From: Pseudonocardia sp. CNS-004
Lineage (GTDB): Bacteria; Actinomycetota; Actinomycetes; Mycobacteriales; Pseudonocardiaceae
Assembly (NCBI GenBank): GCA_001942185.1
Contig: MKJV01000022.1
Coordinates: 1 to 64,000 of the forward strand
DNA: 64,000 nucleotides
Reading direction: 5' to 3'
Position numbers and translations under genes: made by a program. Every line of letters begins with the position of its first letter. Within the stretch, counting starts at the first letter, position 1. The notes under the pieces were generated by a model. That model had not been told where the DNA came from. It did not search any database and worked only from the letters and a program-made list of their open reading frames with translations. Of the stretch, positions 29,375 through 38,982 are shown in pieces.

Positions 29375-31989
29375 ATGGATTCCTTCAACCCCACCACCAA
29401 GGCGCAGCAGGCCATCTCGCCGCGGCGCAGGCGGCCGCCCTCGCCGGCAATCCGGACGTGGGGCCCACGCACCTGCTCGGCGCGCTGCTGGCCCAGACCG
29501 ACGGCATCGCCGCTCCGCTGCTCGCCGCTGTCGGCGCCGACGCCGCGGCCGTGCGCAGCGAGGTCACCCAGCTCGGCAACCGGCTGCCGTCGGCGTCGGG
29601 GTCCACGGTGAGCGCGCCGCAGCTGTCCCGTGAGGCGCTCGCCGCGATCAACGCCGCCCAACAGCTCGCCACCGAGATGGGCGACGAGTACGTGTCCACC
29701 GAACACCTGCTCGTCGGGCTGGCGTCCGCGCGCAGCCAGGTCGCCGACCTGCTGCGCCGCCACGGCGCCACCCCCGACGCCCTGCGGGAGGCCTTCACGA
29801 AGGTCCGCGGGTCGAGCCGGGTCACGAGCCCTGACCCGGAGGGCACCTACCAGGCCCTCGACAAGTACGGCGTCGACCTCACCGAGCGGGCCCGCGCCGG
29901 CGAGCTCGACCCGGTGATCGGGCGCGACACCGAGATCCGCCGCGTCGTGCAGGTGCTCTCGCGGCGCACCAAGAACAACCCGGTGCTGATCGGCGAGCCC
30001 GGCGTCGGCAAGACCGCCATCGTCGAGGGCCTCGCCCAGCGGATCGTCGCGGGCGACGTCCCGGAGTCGCTGCGCGGCAAGCGGGTCGTGTCGCTCGACC
30101 TGGGCTCGATGGTCGCCGGTGCGAAGTACCGCGGTGAGTTCGAGGAGCGGCTGAAGGCCGTGCTCAAGGAGATCACCGACAGCGCGGGCCAGGTCATCAC
30201 GTTCATCGACGAGCTGCACACCATCGTCGGCGCCGGTGCCACCGGTGAGGGCGCGATGGACGCCGGCAACATGATCAAGCCGATGCTCGCCCGGGGCGAG
30301 CTGCGGATGGTCGGCGCCACCACGCTCGACGAGTACCGCCAGCGCATCGAGAAGGACCCCGCGCTGGAGCGTCGGTTCCAGCAGGTGCTGGTCGGCGAGC
30401 CGTCCGTGGAGGACACCGTCGGCATCCTGCGCGGGCTCAAGGAGCGCTACGAGGTGCACCACGGCGTCCGGATCACCGACGCCGCGCTGGTGGCCGCGGC
30501 CACGCTGTCCGACCGCTACATCACCGCCCGGTTCCTCCCCGACAAGGCGATCGACCTGGTCGACGAGGCGGCGTCCCGGCTGCGCATGGAGATCGACTCA
30601 CGGCCAGTCGAGATCGACAGCGTCGAGCGCGCCGTGCGCAGGCTGGAGATCGAGGAGATGGCGCTGTCGAAGGAGTCCGACGCCGCATCCGTCGACCGGC
30701 TGGCCGCGCTGCGCGCGGAGCTCGCCGAGCAGCGCGAGCAGCTGTCGGCCCTCACCGCCCGGTGGCAGAACGAGAAGCAGGCCATCGAGTCGGTGCGCGA
30801 GCTGAAGGAGCAGCTGGAGGGGCTGCGCGGCGAGTCGGAGCGCGCCGAGCGCGACGGCGACCTGGGCAAGGCCGCCGAGCTGCGGTACGGCCGCATCCCG
30901 CAGCTGGAGAAGAAGCTCGGGGAGGCCACGGCCGTCACCGCCCCGGACGCCGACGTGATGCTCAAGGAGGAGGTCGGCCCGGACGACGTCGCCGACGTGG
31001 TCTCGTCCTGGACCGGAATCCCCGCGGGCCGCATGCTCGAGGGTGAGACCGCCAAGCTGCTGCGCATGGAGGACGAACTGGGCCGCCGCGTCGTCGGCCA
31101 GGGAGAGGCCGTGCGCGCGGTGTCCGACGCTGTGCGTCGCGCCCGGGCGGGCATCGCCGACGAGAACCGGCCCACCGGGTCGTTCCTGTTCCTCGGCCCC
31201 ACCGGTGTCGGCAAGACCGAGTTGGCCAAGGCCCTCGCCGAGTTCCTGTTCGACGACGAGCGGGCGATCATCCGCATCGACATGAGCGAGTACTCCGAGA
31301 AGCACTCGGTGGCCCGGCTCGTCGGGGCGCCGCCCGGGTACGTCGGCTACGACCAGGGCGGGCAGCTCACCGAGTCGGTGCGGCGCCGCCCGTACTCGGT
31401 GGTGCTGTTCGACGAGGTCGAGAAGGCCCACCCGGACGTGTTCGACACGCTCCTGCAGGTGCTCGACGACGGCAGGCTCACCGACGGGCAGGGCCGCACG
31501 GTCGACTTCCGCAACACGATCCTCGTGCTCACCTCGAACCTCGGCTCGCAGGCCATCGCCGACGCGGGCCTCGACGACCGCGGCCGCAAGGACGCGGTGA
31601 TGACGATCGTGCGCCAGCACTTCAAGCCGGAGTTCCTCAACCGGCTCGACGACGTGGTGGTGTTCCACGCGCTGTCCACCGAGGAGCTCACGTCCATCGT
31701 CGACATCCAGCTCGACGTGCTGCGCCGCAGGCTCGCGCAGCGGCGGCTCACCCTGGAGGTCACCGACGCCGGCCGCGAGTGGCTCGCCATGAACGGGTTC
31801 GACCCGGTCTACGGTGCCCGCCCGCTGCGCCGCCTCGTCCAGTCCGCGATCGGCGACCAGCTGGCGAGGGAGTTGCTCGCGGGCGAGATCCGCGAGGGCG
31901 ACACGGTGCGCGTCGACCTCGACCCCACGGCCGAAGGAGGCACGGGTTCGTTGATCGTCGGGAGGGGCTTTCCCGCGACCATGATCTGA
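29375..31989 (+). CDS. clpB: Disaggregase ClpB (one frame break)
   Basis: About 871 residues. An N-terminal Clp repeat domain, AAA-1 ([29 protein letters not shown]), a middle coiled coil (about 400-520, [20 protein letters not shown]) and AAA-2 ([33 protein letters not shown]) are all present. It extracts aggregated proteins together with DnaK. The start [14 protein letters not shown] (ATG 29375, after GGAGGAACC) is joined to the rest by a one-base gap near 29421. An HspR box lies upstream. The rest of the gene is intact. Confidence 0.95.
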
Positions 31990-32048
31990 TTGTTCGTGAT
32001 CCGTGGCGCTCCGCCTCGTGAGGGTCCCGCGCCGCTACGCTGCCCACC

Positions 32049-32705
32049 GTGGGTCTTTCGTCGACGGTGTGGTTCGTCATCGCCGTGCTCGCGCTGCTGG
32101 TCGGCGCCGCCCTGCTGCTGGCGGACAGCCGTCGCGGCACGGGGGCGAAGGACCGGAAGCGCTGGGCCGCGCTGCGTGGCTGGGAGTTCCTGGACTCCGA
32201 TCCGGTGCTCCCGAGCCGCTGGCGCTACGGCACCATCCACCAGGGCGGGCCCGGCGTGGCCCGCAACCTGATCAGTGGTGACGTGCCCACGCCGGACGGG
32301 GCGCGGATGGCGTACGTGTTCGACCACGAGCAGGCCGGCAGGCTGACCTCGATCCTGGTCGCCGTGCAGCTGCAGGAGCCGCTGCCGGCGGCCGTGGAGC
32401 TGCGCCTCCCGTCGGCCCCGCTGCCCGACGACGCGGGCCTCGACCTGCTCCAGCCGGTCGGTGAGCGCTACGCGTTCGTGTCGGACGCCGCGGCGGTGCG
32501 CCCGCTGCTGACGCCCCGGCTCGCCACGGCGGCCGACTCGCTCGGCGACGACGTCGAGTTGCTGTGGGCGGAGGAGTCCTGGGTGCTCGCCACCGCGCCG
32601 CTGAGCTCGAACGCCGACCGCGTGCAGGACCTGCTGGCCGACCTGGCCGAGTTCGCCACCGCGCTGGAGCAGGGCCTCGGGGTCCGCCTGCGCAAGGAGT
32701 CCTGA
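32049..32705 (+). CDS. Single-span membrane protein, function unknown
   Basis: 218 residues. One N-terminal helix (WFVIAVLALLVGAALLLAD, residues 8-26) anchors a cytoplasmic domain that begins with a basic stretch and RWAALRGWEFLDSDPVLPSR, a pattern shared by actinobacterial proteins of unknown function found near pyrE/clpB. It is GTG-initiated. Co-directional with clpB before it (59 bp) and an SDR gene after it (21 bp), so it could be read from the same transcript. Confidence 0.65.
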   Translation: MGLSSTVWFVIAVLALLVGAALLLADSRRGTGAKDRKRWAALRGWEFLDSDPVLPSRWRYGTIHQGGPGVARNLISGDVPTPDGARMAYVFDHEQAGRLTSILVAVQLQEPLPAAVELRLPSAPLPDDAGLDLLQPVGERYAFVSDAAAVRPLLTPRLATAADSLGDDVELLWAEESWVLATAPLSSNADRVQDLLADLAEFATALEQGLGVRLRKES

Positions 32706-32726
32706 GCCCGCAAGTAGGGTCGTGTC

Positions 32727-33496
32727 GTGCCCACAGCGCTGATCACCGGGGCGACGGCGGGGATCGGTGCCGCCTTCGCCGCGCGGCTCGCCCGCGACGG
32801 TCGGGACCTCGTGCTCGTCGCCCGTGACGGTGAGCGGCTCGAGGCGGAGGCGGTCCGGCACCGGGAGCGTGGGGTGTCGGTGGAGGTCCTTCCCGCCGAC
32901 CTCGGCACGGCCGAGGGGCGCGACCGGGTGGCCGAACGGCTGACCGCCTCGGATCCGCCGGTGGACCTGCTCGTCAACAATGCGGGCACCACGCAGCGGC
33001 AGCCGTTCCTGGTGGCCGATCCGGCGGCGCTGCTCGCCCAGCACGACCTGAACGTCACCGCGGTGCTGCAGCTGACGCGGGCGGCCCTGCCGGGGATGGT
33101 GCAGCGGGGTCGCGGCGCGGTGGTGAACGTGGCGAGCATGCTCGGCCTCGTCACCGGGAGCCGCTCGACCTACACCGCCGAGAAGGCGTGGGTCACGGTC
33201 TTCACCGAGGGCATCGCCGGCACGCTCACCGGCACCGGTGTGCGTGCCTCGTGCTGTGCCCCGGATTCGTGCGCACCGAGTTCCACGAGCGCGCCGGGTT
33301 GGACGTGGGTGCGCGCCAGGGCCCGTTGTGGCTCGACGCGGAGCGCGTCGTCGACGAGTGCCTCGCCGATCTGGCGAGGGGAAAGGTGGTGTCCGTGCCG
33401 AGCCCGCAGTACAAGGCGCTGGCCGCGCTGGTGGACCTGTTGCCGCGGCCGGTGCTGCGGCGGCTGGTCGCCGCGAGCGAGAGGCGTGGTCGATGA
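32727..33496 (+). CDS. Short-chain dehydrogenase/reductase (one frame break)
   Basis: About 256 residues. Classical SDR features: ALITGATAGIGAAFAARLAR (nucleotide fold, TGxxxGxG), LVNNAGTTQ, catalytic Ser in VVNVASMLGLV and YTAEKA for the YxxxK pair. After the active site the frame changes near 33245 by one base, resuming as VLCPGFVRTEFHERAG. The substrate is unknown; the fold and C-terminus resemble the SDR_a5 type. Its stop overlaps the pyrE start (ATGA). Confidence 0.8.
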
Positions 33497-34062
33497 GCCC
33501 GGACGCGGAGCGCGAGGAGCTCGCGGCGCTGGTGCGTGAGCTCGGCGTCGTGCACGAGCGGGTCACGCTGTCCTCCGGTGTGGAGGCCGACTACTACGTG
33601 GACCTGCGGCGGGTCACGCTGGAGCACCGCGCCGCCCCGCTCGTCGGCCGGTTGCTGAGGGTGCTCACCGCCGACTGGGAGTACTCCGCCGTCGGCGGGC
33701 TCACCTTGGGCGCCGACCCGGTGGCCGACGCCGTGCTGCACGCCGCGGCAGCCGAACGTGCCGTCGCACCGGAGACGCCGCCGGTGGACGCCTTCGTCGT
33801 CCGCAAGTCGACGAAACAGCACGGGATGCAGCGGCTCATCGAGGGACCGGACGTCGCCGGCCGTCGGGTGCTCGTCGTGGAGGACACCTCGACGACCGGC
33901 GCGTCGGTACTCACCGCCGTTCGTGCGGTGCGGGAGGCCGGGGCCGAGGTCGCCGGCGTCGTGACCGTGGTGGATCGCGACACCGGCGCCCGGGAGGCCA
34001 TCGAGGCCGAGGGCGTCCGCTACCGGGCGCTGCTCGGTCTGGCCGACGTCGGCCTCGCCTGA
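33493..34062 (+). CDS. pyrE: Orotate phosphoribosyltransferase
   Basis: 189 residues, intact. PRPP-binding loop RVLVVEDTSTTGASV, catalytic-loop lysines in VRKSTKQHGMQRLI, orotate-site SSGVEADYYVDLRRVTLE and SAVGGLTLGADPV. Converts orotate plus PRPP to OMP in pyrimidine synthesis. The start codon overlaps the SDR stop by 4 nt. In mycobacteria pyrE also lies beside clpB, consistent with conserved gene order. Confidence 0.9.
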   Translation: MSPDAEREELAALVRELGVVHERVTLSSGVEADYYVDLRRVTLEHRAAPLVGRLLRVLTADWEYSAVGGLTLGADPVADAVLHAAAAERAVAPETPPVDAFVVRKSTKQHGMQRLIEGPDVAGRRVLVVEDTSTTGASVLTAVRAVREAGAEVAGVVTVVDRDTGAREAIEAEGVRYRALLGLADVGLA

Positions 34063-34076
34063 ACTACGAGCCTGAA

Positions 34077-35136
34077 CTACTGGACCGTGATCCGGACGGC
34101 GTCGAACGCGGGCGTCTGGTTCGCCCGCTGCATCATCGGGATGCGGTGCGACCCGTCGCCCGCCCACACGGCGCACTGCGCGGTGCCCGTCTCCGGCATG
34201 CCGGACACGGTGATCTCGACGGTGTCCGGGGCCTCGCCGCCGCCGTTGTCCTGGGTGGCGACGAAGAACTCCGGGTCCGGGGCCGCGTCCGGGGCCTCGC
34301 TCGTGCTCTCGAGCATCCGGCACGCGGTGTGGAAGTGGCCGCGCTGGATGCCGTCCCCGTTGAGGAACGAGCTCTCCAGGTAGTAGCCACCCGCGGCCGC
34401 GCCGAGGAACCGGTCGCGGATGAGGTTGCGGGTGCTCACCGAGATCGTGAACTCCTCGTTGGCGTTCACCGCGTCCGGGGCGTCGGAGATGAGCAGCGAC
34501 GGGCTCTTCTCCTCTGCGGCGACCTCACCGAACGAGGTCTCGACGCAGCGGGGTGCCTCTTCGAACCCGTCGTGCGGCTCCAGCCGGCTGTTGGAGCAGT
34601 CGGTGCCGAGCACCTCGAGCCCGTTGTCGCCGTTGCCGCCTTCGCCGTTGCCGGGAGGGGGCTCCTGCTTGCCGTTGCGGCCGTTGCCCGGCTCGTTCTC
34701 GGCGGCCCCTGCTTCGTCGCCGGTGTTCTCGCCGTTCTGGCCCTGGTTCTCCTTGTCCTTGTCCTTGTCCTCGTTCTGGCCCTGGTTGTTCTGGCCCTGG
34801 TTGTTCTGGCCCTGGTTGTTCTGGCCCTGGTCGTTCTGGTTCTCGTCGTTCTGGTTCTCGTCGGCGCCCGCGTCCGCCCCCGCGCCTGCGTCCTCTGCGG
34901 GGTCGGCGTCGCCCTGCTCGGCGTCCGCCCCCTCGGCGTCGCCGCCGTTCTCGCCGTCCTCGCTCGGCGCGGCGACGGACTCGCCGACCTTCACGACTTC
35001 GGTGCTGTGGCCGGCGTGGCCGTCATCGGCGTACGCGGAGCCGCACGCGGTGGGCAGGAGCGTCACCACGAGTGCGGCGGCGCAGAGGGAGATCTTGCGC
35101 AGGTTCGAGTTCCGGGCTGTGCTGGTCGGGGGACAT
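34077..35136 (-). CDS. Secreted Asn/Gln-rich protein (one frame break)
   Basis: About 352 residues. An N-terminal export signal (LRKISLCAAALVVTLLPTAC, then GSAYA) with a likely AYA cleavage site leads to an acidic linker (residues about 55-130) containing tandem QGQNN units and KDKDK, then a folded C-terminal domain with four cysteines (GTDCSNS, PRCVETS, HTACRML, AQCAVW), probably forming disulfides. ATG 35136 (MSPDQ) follows GGAGGACCC, and a one-base gap near 35115 is needed to join it to the signal; GTG 35069 is a shorter alternative. Function unknown; operon-like with the redox genes upstream on this strand. Confidence 0.65.
34765..34862. repeat. Tandem 15-bp repeat encoding the Asn/Gln-rich linker
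   Basis: Repeated GTTCTGGCCCTGGTT units (plus-strand sequence), about four near-perfect copies with degenerate flanks. On the coding strand they give repeated Asn-Gln-Gly-Gln-Asn. Copy number probably varies by slippage. Confidence 0.7.
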
Positions 35137-35212
35137 GGGTCCTCCGTTCGGGGTCGGGGAGCGGTGCGCCGGCGGTTTCCGCCGCCGACGCTGCGGCGGG
35201 ACGAGCGGGGAG

Positions 35213-36286
35213 CTAGCGCCGCGTGGAGTGCCGTGCTCGTCGGGAGCGCGGCATCCGGTGGGAACCGGACGTGGATACGGATCGGTGGGAGTCGGAGTCG
35301 GTGACCGCCTGGTGGGAGCCGGTGTCGGTGTCCACGTCGGCGGACCTCCTCCGCGTGGACCGGTAGCCGCCGGAGGCGGTGTCCGGGGACAGCTGGTACG
35401 CACCGCTGTCGGAGAGCGCCGCCAGCGGGACGTCGCTGATCACGGGGATCGGGCCGGTGTCGTCCAGGCCTACGGAGCGTGGCGCCGGGATCGCGGCCAC
35501 GGCGGTGAGCTGGGGGAACCGTGCGGCGGGCTGCGAGGTCGGCGGGTCGGTGACCGTGATGCGCCTGCGGTTGGCGGGCGTCCCGCGGTTGCGCAGGCCC
35601 CAGAACAGCGCGACGGCGGCGAGCAGCGCGGCGATGAACACGAGGAACGGCACGAGCAGGTCGCTCATCCGGGTGCCGCCGCCGAACAGACCGGGGCCGT
35701 GGTGGGGCAGCGCGGCGTAGTCGACGAGACCGGTGCTCTCCAGGTACTCGTGATGGCGGTTCACGAACTCCGCGGAGGTGATGGCGAACTCGCGGACCAG
35801 GTCGTTCTGGGTGGTGGCGCGCACCTCCGAGATCACCGGGAGGACCTGGGCGTGTGCCTCGCGCACCCGCTGGACGAACGTGCGGTCGTAGTCCGACCCG
35901 GTCTTCGACGAGATCTCGGACATCCAGCTCATCTGCTGGGCGCTGGGGCCGTTCGGCAGCGGGACACCGAGCTGGCCGGCGACCCTGCGCGTCTCCTCGT
36001 CGAGCTGGGCGTGCTCGGCGGCGAGCTTGCGGCCGACCTCACGCACGTCGGCGCCGCTGGCCATCTGCTCGGCCTGCTGCGAGGTGGGTCCCTCCCACAG
36101 GTTGGCCATCCGGACCTTTTCGATCAGGTCCCGGTCGGCGGGTCCGAGCGGGCCCCACTGGGTCTGCTGCCAGCCGAGCATGCCGGGGGCCCCGGTGGCC
36201 CAGGATTGGTAGACCGAGGCCGAGACGGCCACGAGCATGGCGACGATCACGGCGCCGCGGAGTAGTCGGGGGATCCGGCGGAGCAT
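35213..36286 (-). CDS. DUF4142 membrane protein
   Basis: 357 residues. A signal anchor (LLRGAVIVAMLVAVSASVYQ) precedes a helical DUF4142/ferritin-like extracytoplasmic domain (residues about 45-205; DRDLIEKVRMANLWEGPTSQ, KLAAEHAQLDEETRRVAGQL, REFAITSAEFVNRHHEYLES). A second helix (LLVPFLVFIAALLAAVALFW, about 225-245) and a Ser/Thr/Arg-rich cytoplasmic tail follow. DUF4142 proteins are four-helix bundles of poorly known, possibly stress-related, role. ATG 36286 has GAGGAAGG upstream. The gene lies 47 bp after the ferric-reductase-like gene. Confidence 0.75.
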   Translation of the reverse strand: MLRRIPRLLRGAVIVAMLVAVSASVYQSWATGAPGMLGWQQTQWGPLGPADRDLIEKVRMANLWEGPTSQQAEQMASGADVREVGRKLAAEHAQLDEETRRVAGQLGVPLPNGPSAQQMSWMSEISSKTGSDYDRTFVQRVREAHAQVLPVISEVRATTQNDLVREFAITSAEFVNRHHEYLESTGLVDYAALPHHGPGLFGGGTRMSDLLVPFLVFIAALLAAVALFWGLRNRGTPANRRRITVTDPPTSQPAARFPQLTAVAAIPAPRSVGLDDTGPIPVISDVPLAALSDSGAYQLSPDTASGGYRSTRRRSADVDTDTGSHQAVTDSDSHRSVSTSGSHRMPRSRRARHSTRR

Positions 36287-36333
36287 CTGTGCCTTCCTCT
36301 GGGGGGAGCGAGGGGAGCGGGGGGAGCGACCGC

Positions 36334-37683
36334 TCAAGCGAGGTCGAACTGTTCGGTGTGGATCCGGTCGATCGGGGCGCCGAGGATGTCGAGGGAGCTG
36401 AGGGCGTCGCTGACGAGCGCTGGGGGTCCGCAGATGAAGTAGTCCACGTCGGCGGCCTGGTGGCCGCCGCCGAGCACGGCGGAGAGCAGCTCGACGCCGA
36501 TGTCGCCGGTGTGCCCCGACCAGCCTTCGACCGGTCGGCGCAGCACCTCGGTGACCTCGAGGTCGAGCAGCTGCCGCAGCTGGGCGAGCTCGGTGCGGAA
36601 CAGCAGGTCCTGCGGGGCGCTCGCGACGACGACGAGGCGGTAGGGGCGGGTGTCGTGACGGTGGGCGGCGGTGCGCAGCATGCTCATCATCGGGGTGATG
36701 CCGACACCGCCGGCGATCATGACGAAGCCTGCTGACGTCCCGACGTCGTTGGTGAAGGCACCGTGCGGGCCGTCGACCCACACGGTGGAGCCGACGGGGA
36801 GGCGGCGCAGCGCGCGGGTGAAGTCGCCCGTGTGGCGGATCGTGAACTCGGTGGCGTCGGAGTGGGCGCTCGACGCGATGGTGAACGGGTGCTCCTCGGC
36901 CATCACGGAGCGGTCGAGCCGGATCCAGGCGAACTGCCCGGGTGCGAACGCCCAGCTCGTCGCCTGCTGGCCGGCGCGGCTGCACGGTGCGAGGACGAGC
37001 GTGCTGACGGTGGGGTTCTCACGCCGGACGTCGCGGATGACGAACTCGGTGGACGGGTCGATCATGGGCCGCCACACCCAGCGGTGCCCGAGCACCAGCA
37101 CCAGCAACAGCGTGAAGAGCAGGAACATCGTGCCGATCACGGCGTCGCGCACGAGCTGGTCGAGCAGCAGGACGTGCAGCGCCGCGGAACCGAGCACGAC
37201 GGCCGCGAGCGTGACGTGCGACCACTTCCACAACTCGTAGGACAGCCGGGCCTGGGTGCGCAGCACGGTCAGCACGGCCAGCGCGACGAGGGCGAGCGTG
37301 GAGACCGTGGCCGCCCTGGCGCGGCCCGGAGCGGTGGTGAGGTCGAGCAGGTTGATGTTCGCGGGCTCGGCGGCCACCACGCAGGCGAGGTGGGCGAAGA
37401 CCAGCGCCGCGGTGGCGACACCGAAGAAGCGGTGCAGGTCGATCACCGACTCGATGCCGAATGCGCGGTTGAGCGAGCGCAGCCGGGACGGCAGGACGGC
37501 CGCGCAGACGAGCGCCGAGAGTGCGAGCAGCCCGGTGATGGTGGAGAGTTGGTGCCAGAGACCACCGGTGGTCGGCAGCCCGAGGAAGGCCACCGACGGC
37601 AGCACCAGGTAGGCGAACGTCGGGGCGCAGATGATCGCCCCGAGCCCGCCCAACCAGGTTGCGCGCAGTAGCCGTTGGTCCAT
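36334..37683 (-). CDS. Ferric reductase-like transmembrane flavoprotein (FAD/NAD)
   Basis: 449 residues. Six membrane helices (residues 5-205) include paired heme-binding His candidates (DLHRFFGVATAALVFAHLAC; ELWKWSHVTLAAVV, SAALHVLLLDQ). The cytoplasmic FNR module follows: FAPGQFAWIRLDRS, EEHPFTIASS (FAD), FVMIAGGVGITPMMSML (NADPH) and DYFICGPPALV. It carries electrons across the membrane to an outside acceptor such as ferric iron, or to a partner protein; the downstream DUF4142 and secreted protein are candidates. ATG 37683. Confidence 0.8.
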   Translation of the reverse strand: MDQRLLRATWLGGLGAIICAPTFAYLVLPSVAFLGLPTTGGLWHQLSTITGLLALSALVCAAVLPSRLRSLNRAFGIESVIDLHRFFGVATAALVFAHLACVVAAEPANINLLDLTTAPGRARAATVSTLALVALAVLTVLRTQARLSYELWKWSHVTLAAVVLGSAALHVLLLDQLVRDAVIGTMFLLFTLLLVLVLGHRWVWRPMIDPSTEFVIRDVRRENPTVSTLVLAPCSRAGQQATSWAFAPGQFAWIRLDRSVMAEEHPFTIASSAHSDATEFTIRHTGDFTRALRRLPVGSTVWVDGPHGAFTNDVGTSAGFVMIAGGVGITPMMSMLRTAAHRHDTRPYRLVVVASAPQDLLFRTELAQLRQLLDLEVTEVLRRPVEGWSGHTGDIGVELLSAVLGGGHQAADVDYFICGPPALVSDALSSLDILGAPIDRIHTEQFDLA

Positions 37684-38114
37684 GGCCGGTGACCGTATGA
37701 GGTGGCGTCGCGTCGTGGTTGCGAAGCTGAGAGTGCAGTGGGCCGGAAGCGTTCACCGGCGCGACGAGCGGCCACAGATTGACCCGTATGCCGTAGGAAT
37801 TGGACCGAACGCGGCGTATCACCTTCAGGCGATCACCGCGGATCTTTCCGGTTCGGACGGATCGAGCCGTTTGTCGACGGCGCCGTACCGCAGGAGGAGG
37901 TCACCGCACGCGAACGGCGTGGGAGACGCGACGGACGGGTCGGTGACCGGGCGAGTTGTGACCGCGCTGAGACGAAACGCGGCGCCTGCTGCGGGTCGCA
38001 TCACCAGGCCGGAGGCATGACCGGTGCTGGGGAGTCACGGGGGAGTCACGGTGCCGGGCAACTCCGTACGGTGTACTAAGATCGTTGCGTACGCCGTATC
38101 GAGATGGGGGAATC
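37684..38114. promoter_or_regulatory. 431-bp divergent intergenic region with an inverted-repeat operator
   Basis: Between the ferric-reductase-like and NmrA-like genes. At 38067-38098 TACGGTGTAC and GTACGCCGTA form an inverted repeat (9 of 10 pair) around a 12-bp spacer that contains TAAGAT, a plausible -10 box for the NmrA-like gene. This is the usual form of a TetR-family operator overlapping a promoter, yet no TetR gene is adjacent. A GGGGGAA ribosome site precedes GTG 38115. In the remaining 380 bp I see no gene or clear structure. Confidence 0.5.
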
Positions 38115-38924
38115 GTGACGATCCTGGTGACGGGTGCAACGGGGAACATCGGCCGAAAGGTCGTCGATCATCTGCTCGCCCGCGGGGCGGGCGCGGTCCG
38201 CGCGCTCACCGCGAACCCGGCAAAAGCAGCGCTTCCCGACGGTGTGGAGGTCGCGGTCGGGTACCTGCGGAAGATCGAAACCTTGCCCGCGGCGTTCGAC
38301 GGTGTCGAGGCGATGTACCTCGCGCCGACCCCGGACACCGTCGAGGACGTGCTGCGGCTGGCCCGCGACGCCGGGGTGGCACGGGTGGTCGACCTGTCCG
38401 GCGAGCACGAGAGCTGGTGGGGCGGGGTCGCCAAGGCGGTGGAGGCGAGCGGGTTGGCGTGGACCCACCTGTCCCCCGGCGACTTCATGGAGAACTCGCT
38501 GAGCTGGGCGTCGCAGATCATCGCGACGGACACCGTCCGCGAGCCGTACCCGCACGGCCGCAGCACACCGATCGCGATGGACGACATCGCGCGGGTCGCG
38601 GCCACCGTCCTGACCACCGTGGGGCACGAGGATCGGTCGCTGCCGTTGACCGGTCCCGAGGTCCTCACCAGGGTCGACCTCGCCGACCGCATCGGTGCGG
38701 CGCGCGGCAGGCCCGTGCGGTTCGAGACCGTGAGCCGGGACGAGGCGGTGGCTGTGCTCGAGCCCGACATGGGCGACACCGCGGCGTGGTACGTCGACAC
38801 GGTCCTGAAAGGCGCGGTCGACTGGCCGGCGCAGGTGCAGCCCACGGTGGAGCGGATCACCGGAGCGCCGGCCACCACGTTCGCGCAGTGGGCGCAGGTG
38901 AACGCCGCGCAGTTCCTCCCCTGA
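38115..38924 (+). CDS. NmrA-like NAD(P)-binding protein
   Basis: 269 residues. Rossmann motif at the very start (ILVTGATGNIGRKVVDHLLA), then VEAMYLAPTP and the NmrA/atypical-SDR pattern WTHLSPGDFMENSLSW, with MDDIARVAATVLT later. The SDR catalytic Tyr-Lys pair is not evident, so it may be a redox sensor or a quinone reductase-like enzyme (QOR2/YtfG type). Regulated from the TACGGTGTAC operator just upstream. Confidence 0.75.
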   Translation: MTILVTGATGNIGRKVVDHLLARGAGAVRALTANPAKAALPDGVEVAVGYLRKIETLPAAFDGVEAMYLAPTPDTVEDVLRLARDAGVARVVDLSGEHESWWGGVAKAVEASGLAWTHLSPGDFMENSLSWASQIIATDTVREPYPHGRSTPIAMDDIARVAATVLTTVGHEDRSLPLTGPEVLTRVDLADRIGAARGRPVRFETVSRDEAVAVLEPDMGDTAAWYVDTVLKGAVDWPAQVQPTVERITGAPATTFAQWAQVNAAQFLP

Positions 38925-38930
38925 CGGCCC

Positions 38931-38964
38931 GGGGCCCGGCGCGCCGAACCGCGAGCCGGGCCCC
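38931..38964. terminator. Bidirectional hairpin terminator
   Basis: GGGGCCCGGC (38931-38940) pairs perfectly with GCCGGGCCCC (38955-38964) across a 14-nt loop, between the stops of the convergent NmrA-like and alcohol dehydrogenase genes. No T-tract, as is common for actinobacterial terminators. Confidence 0.65.
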
Positions 38965-38982
38965 GTGCCGTCCACCGGTGGA

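Noticed and set aside
34060..34082. CCTGAACTAC direct duplication between pyrE and the secreted-protein gene
   Set aside because: A two-copy 10-bp repeat across the convergent stops; too short to be called a functional site.
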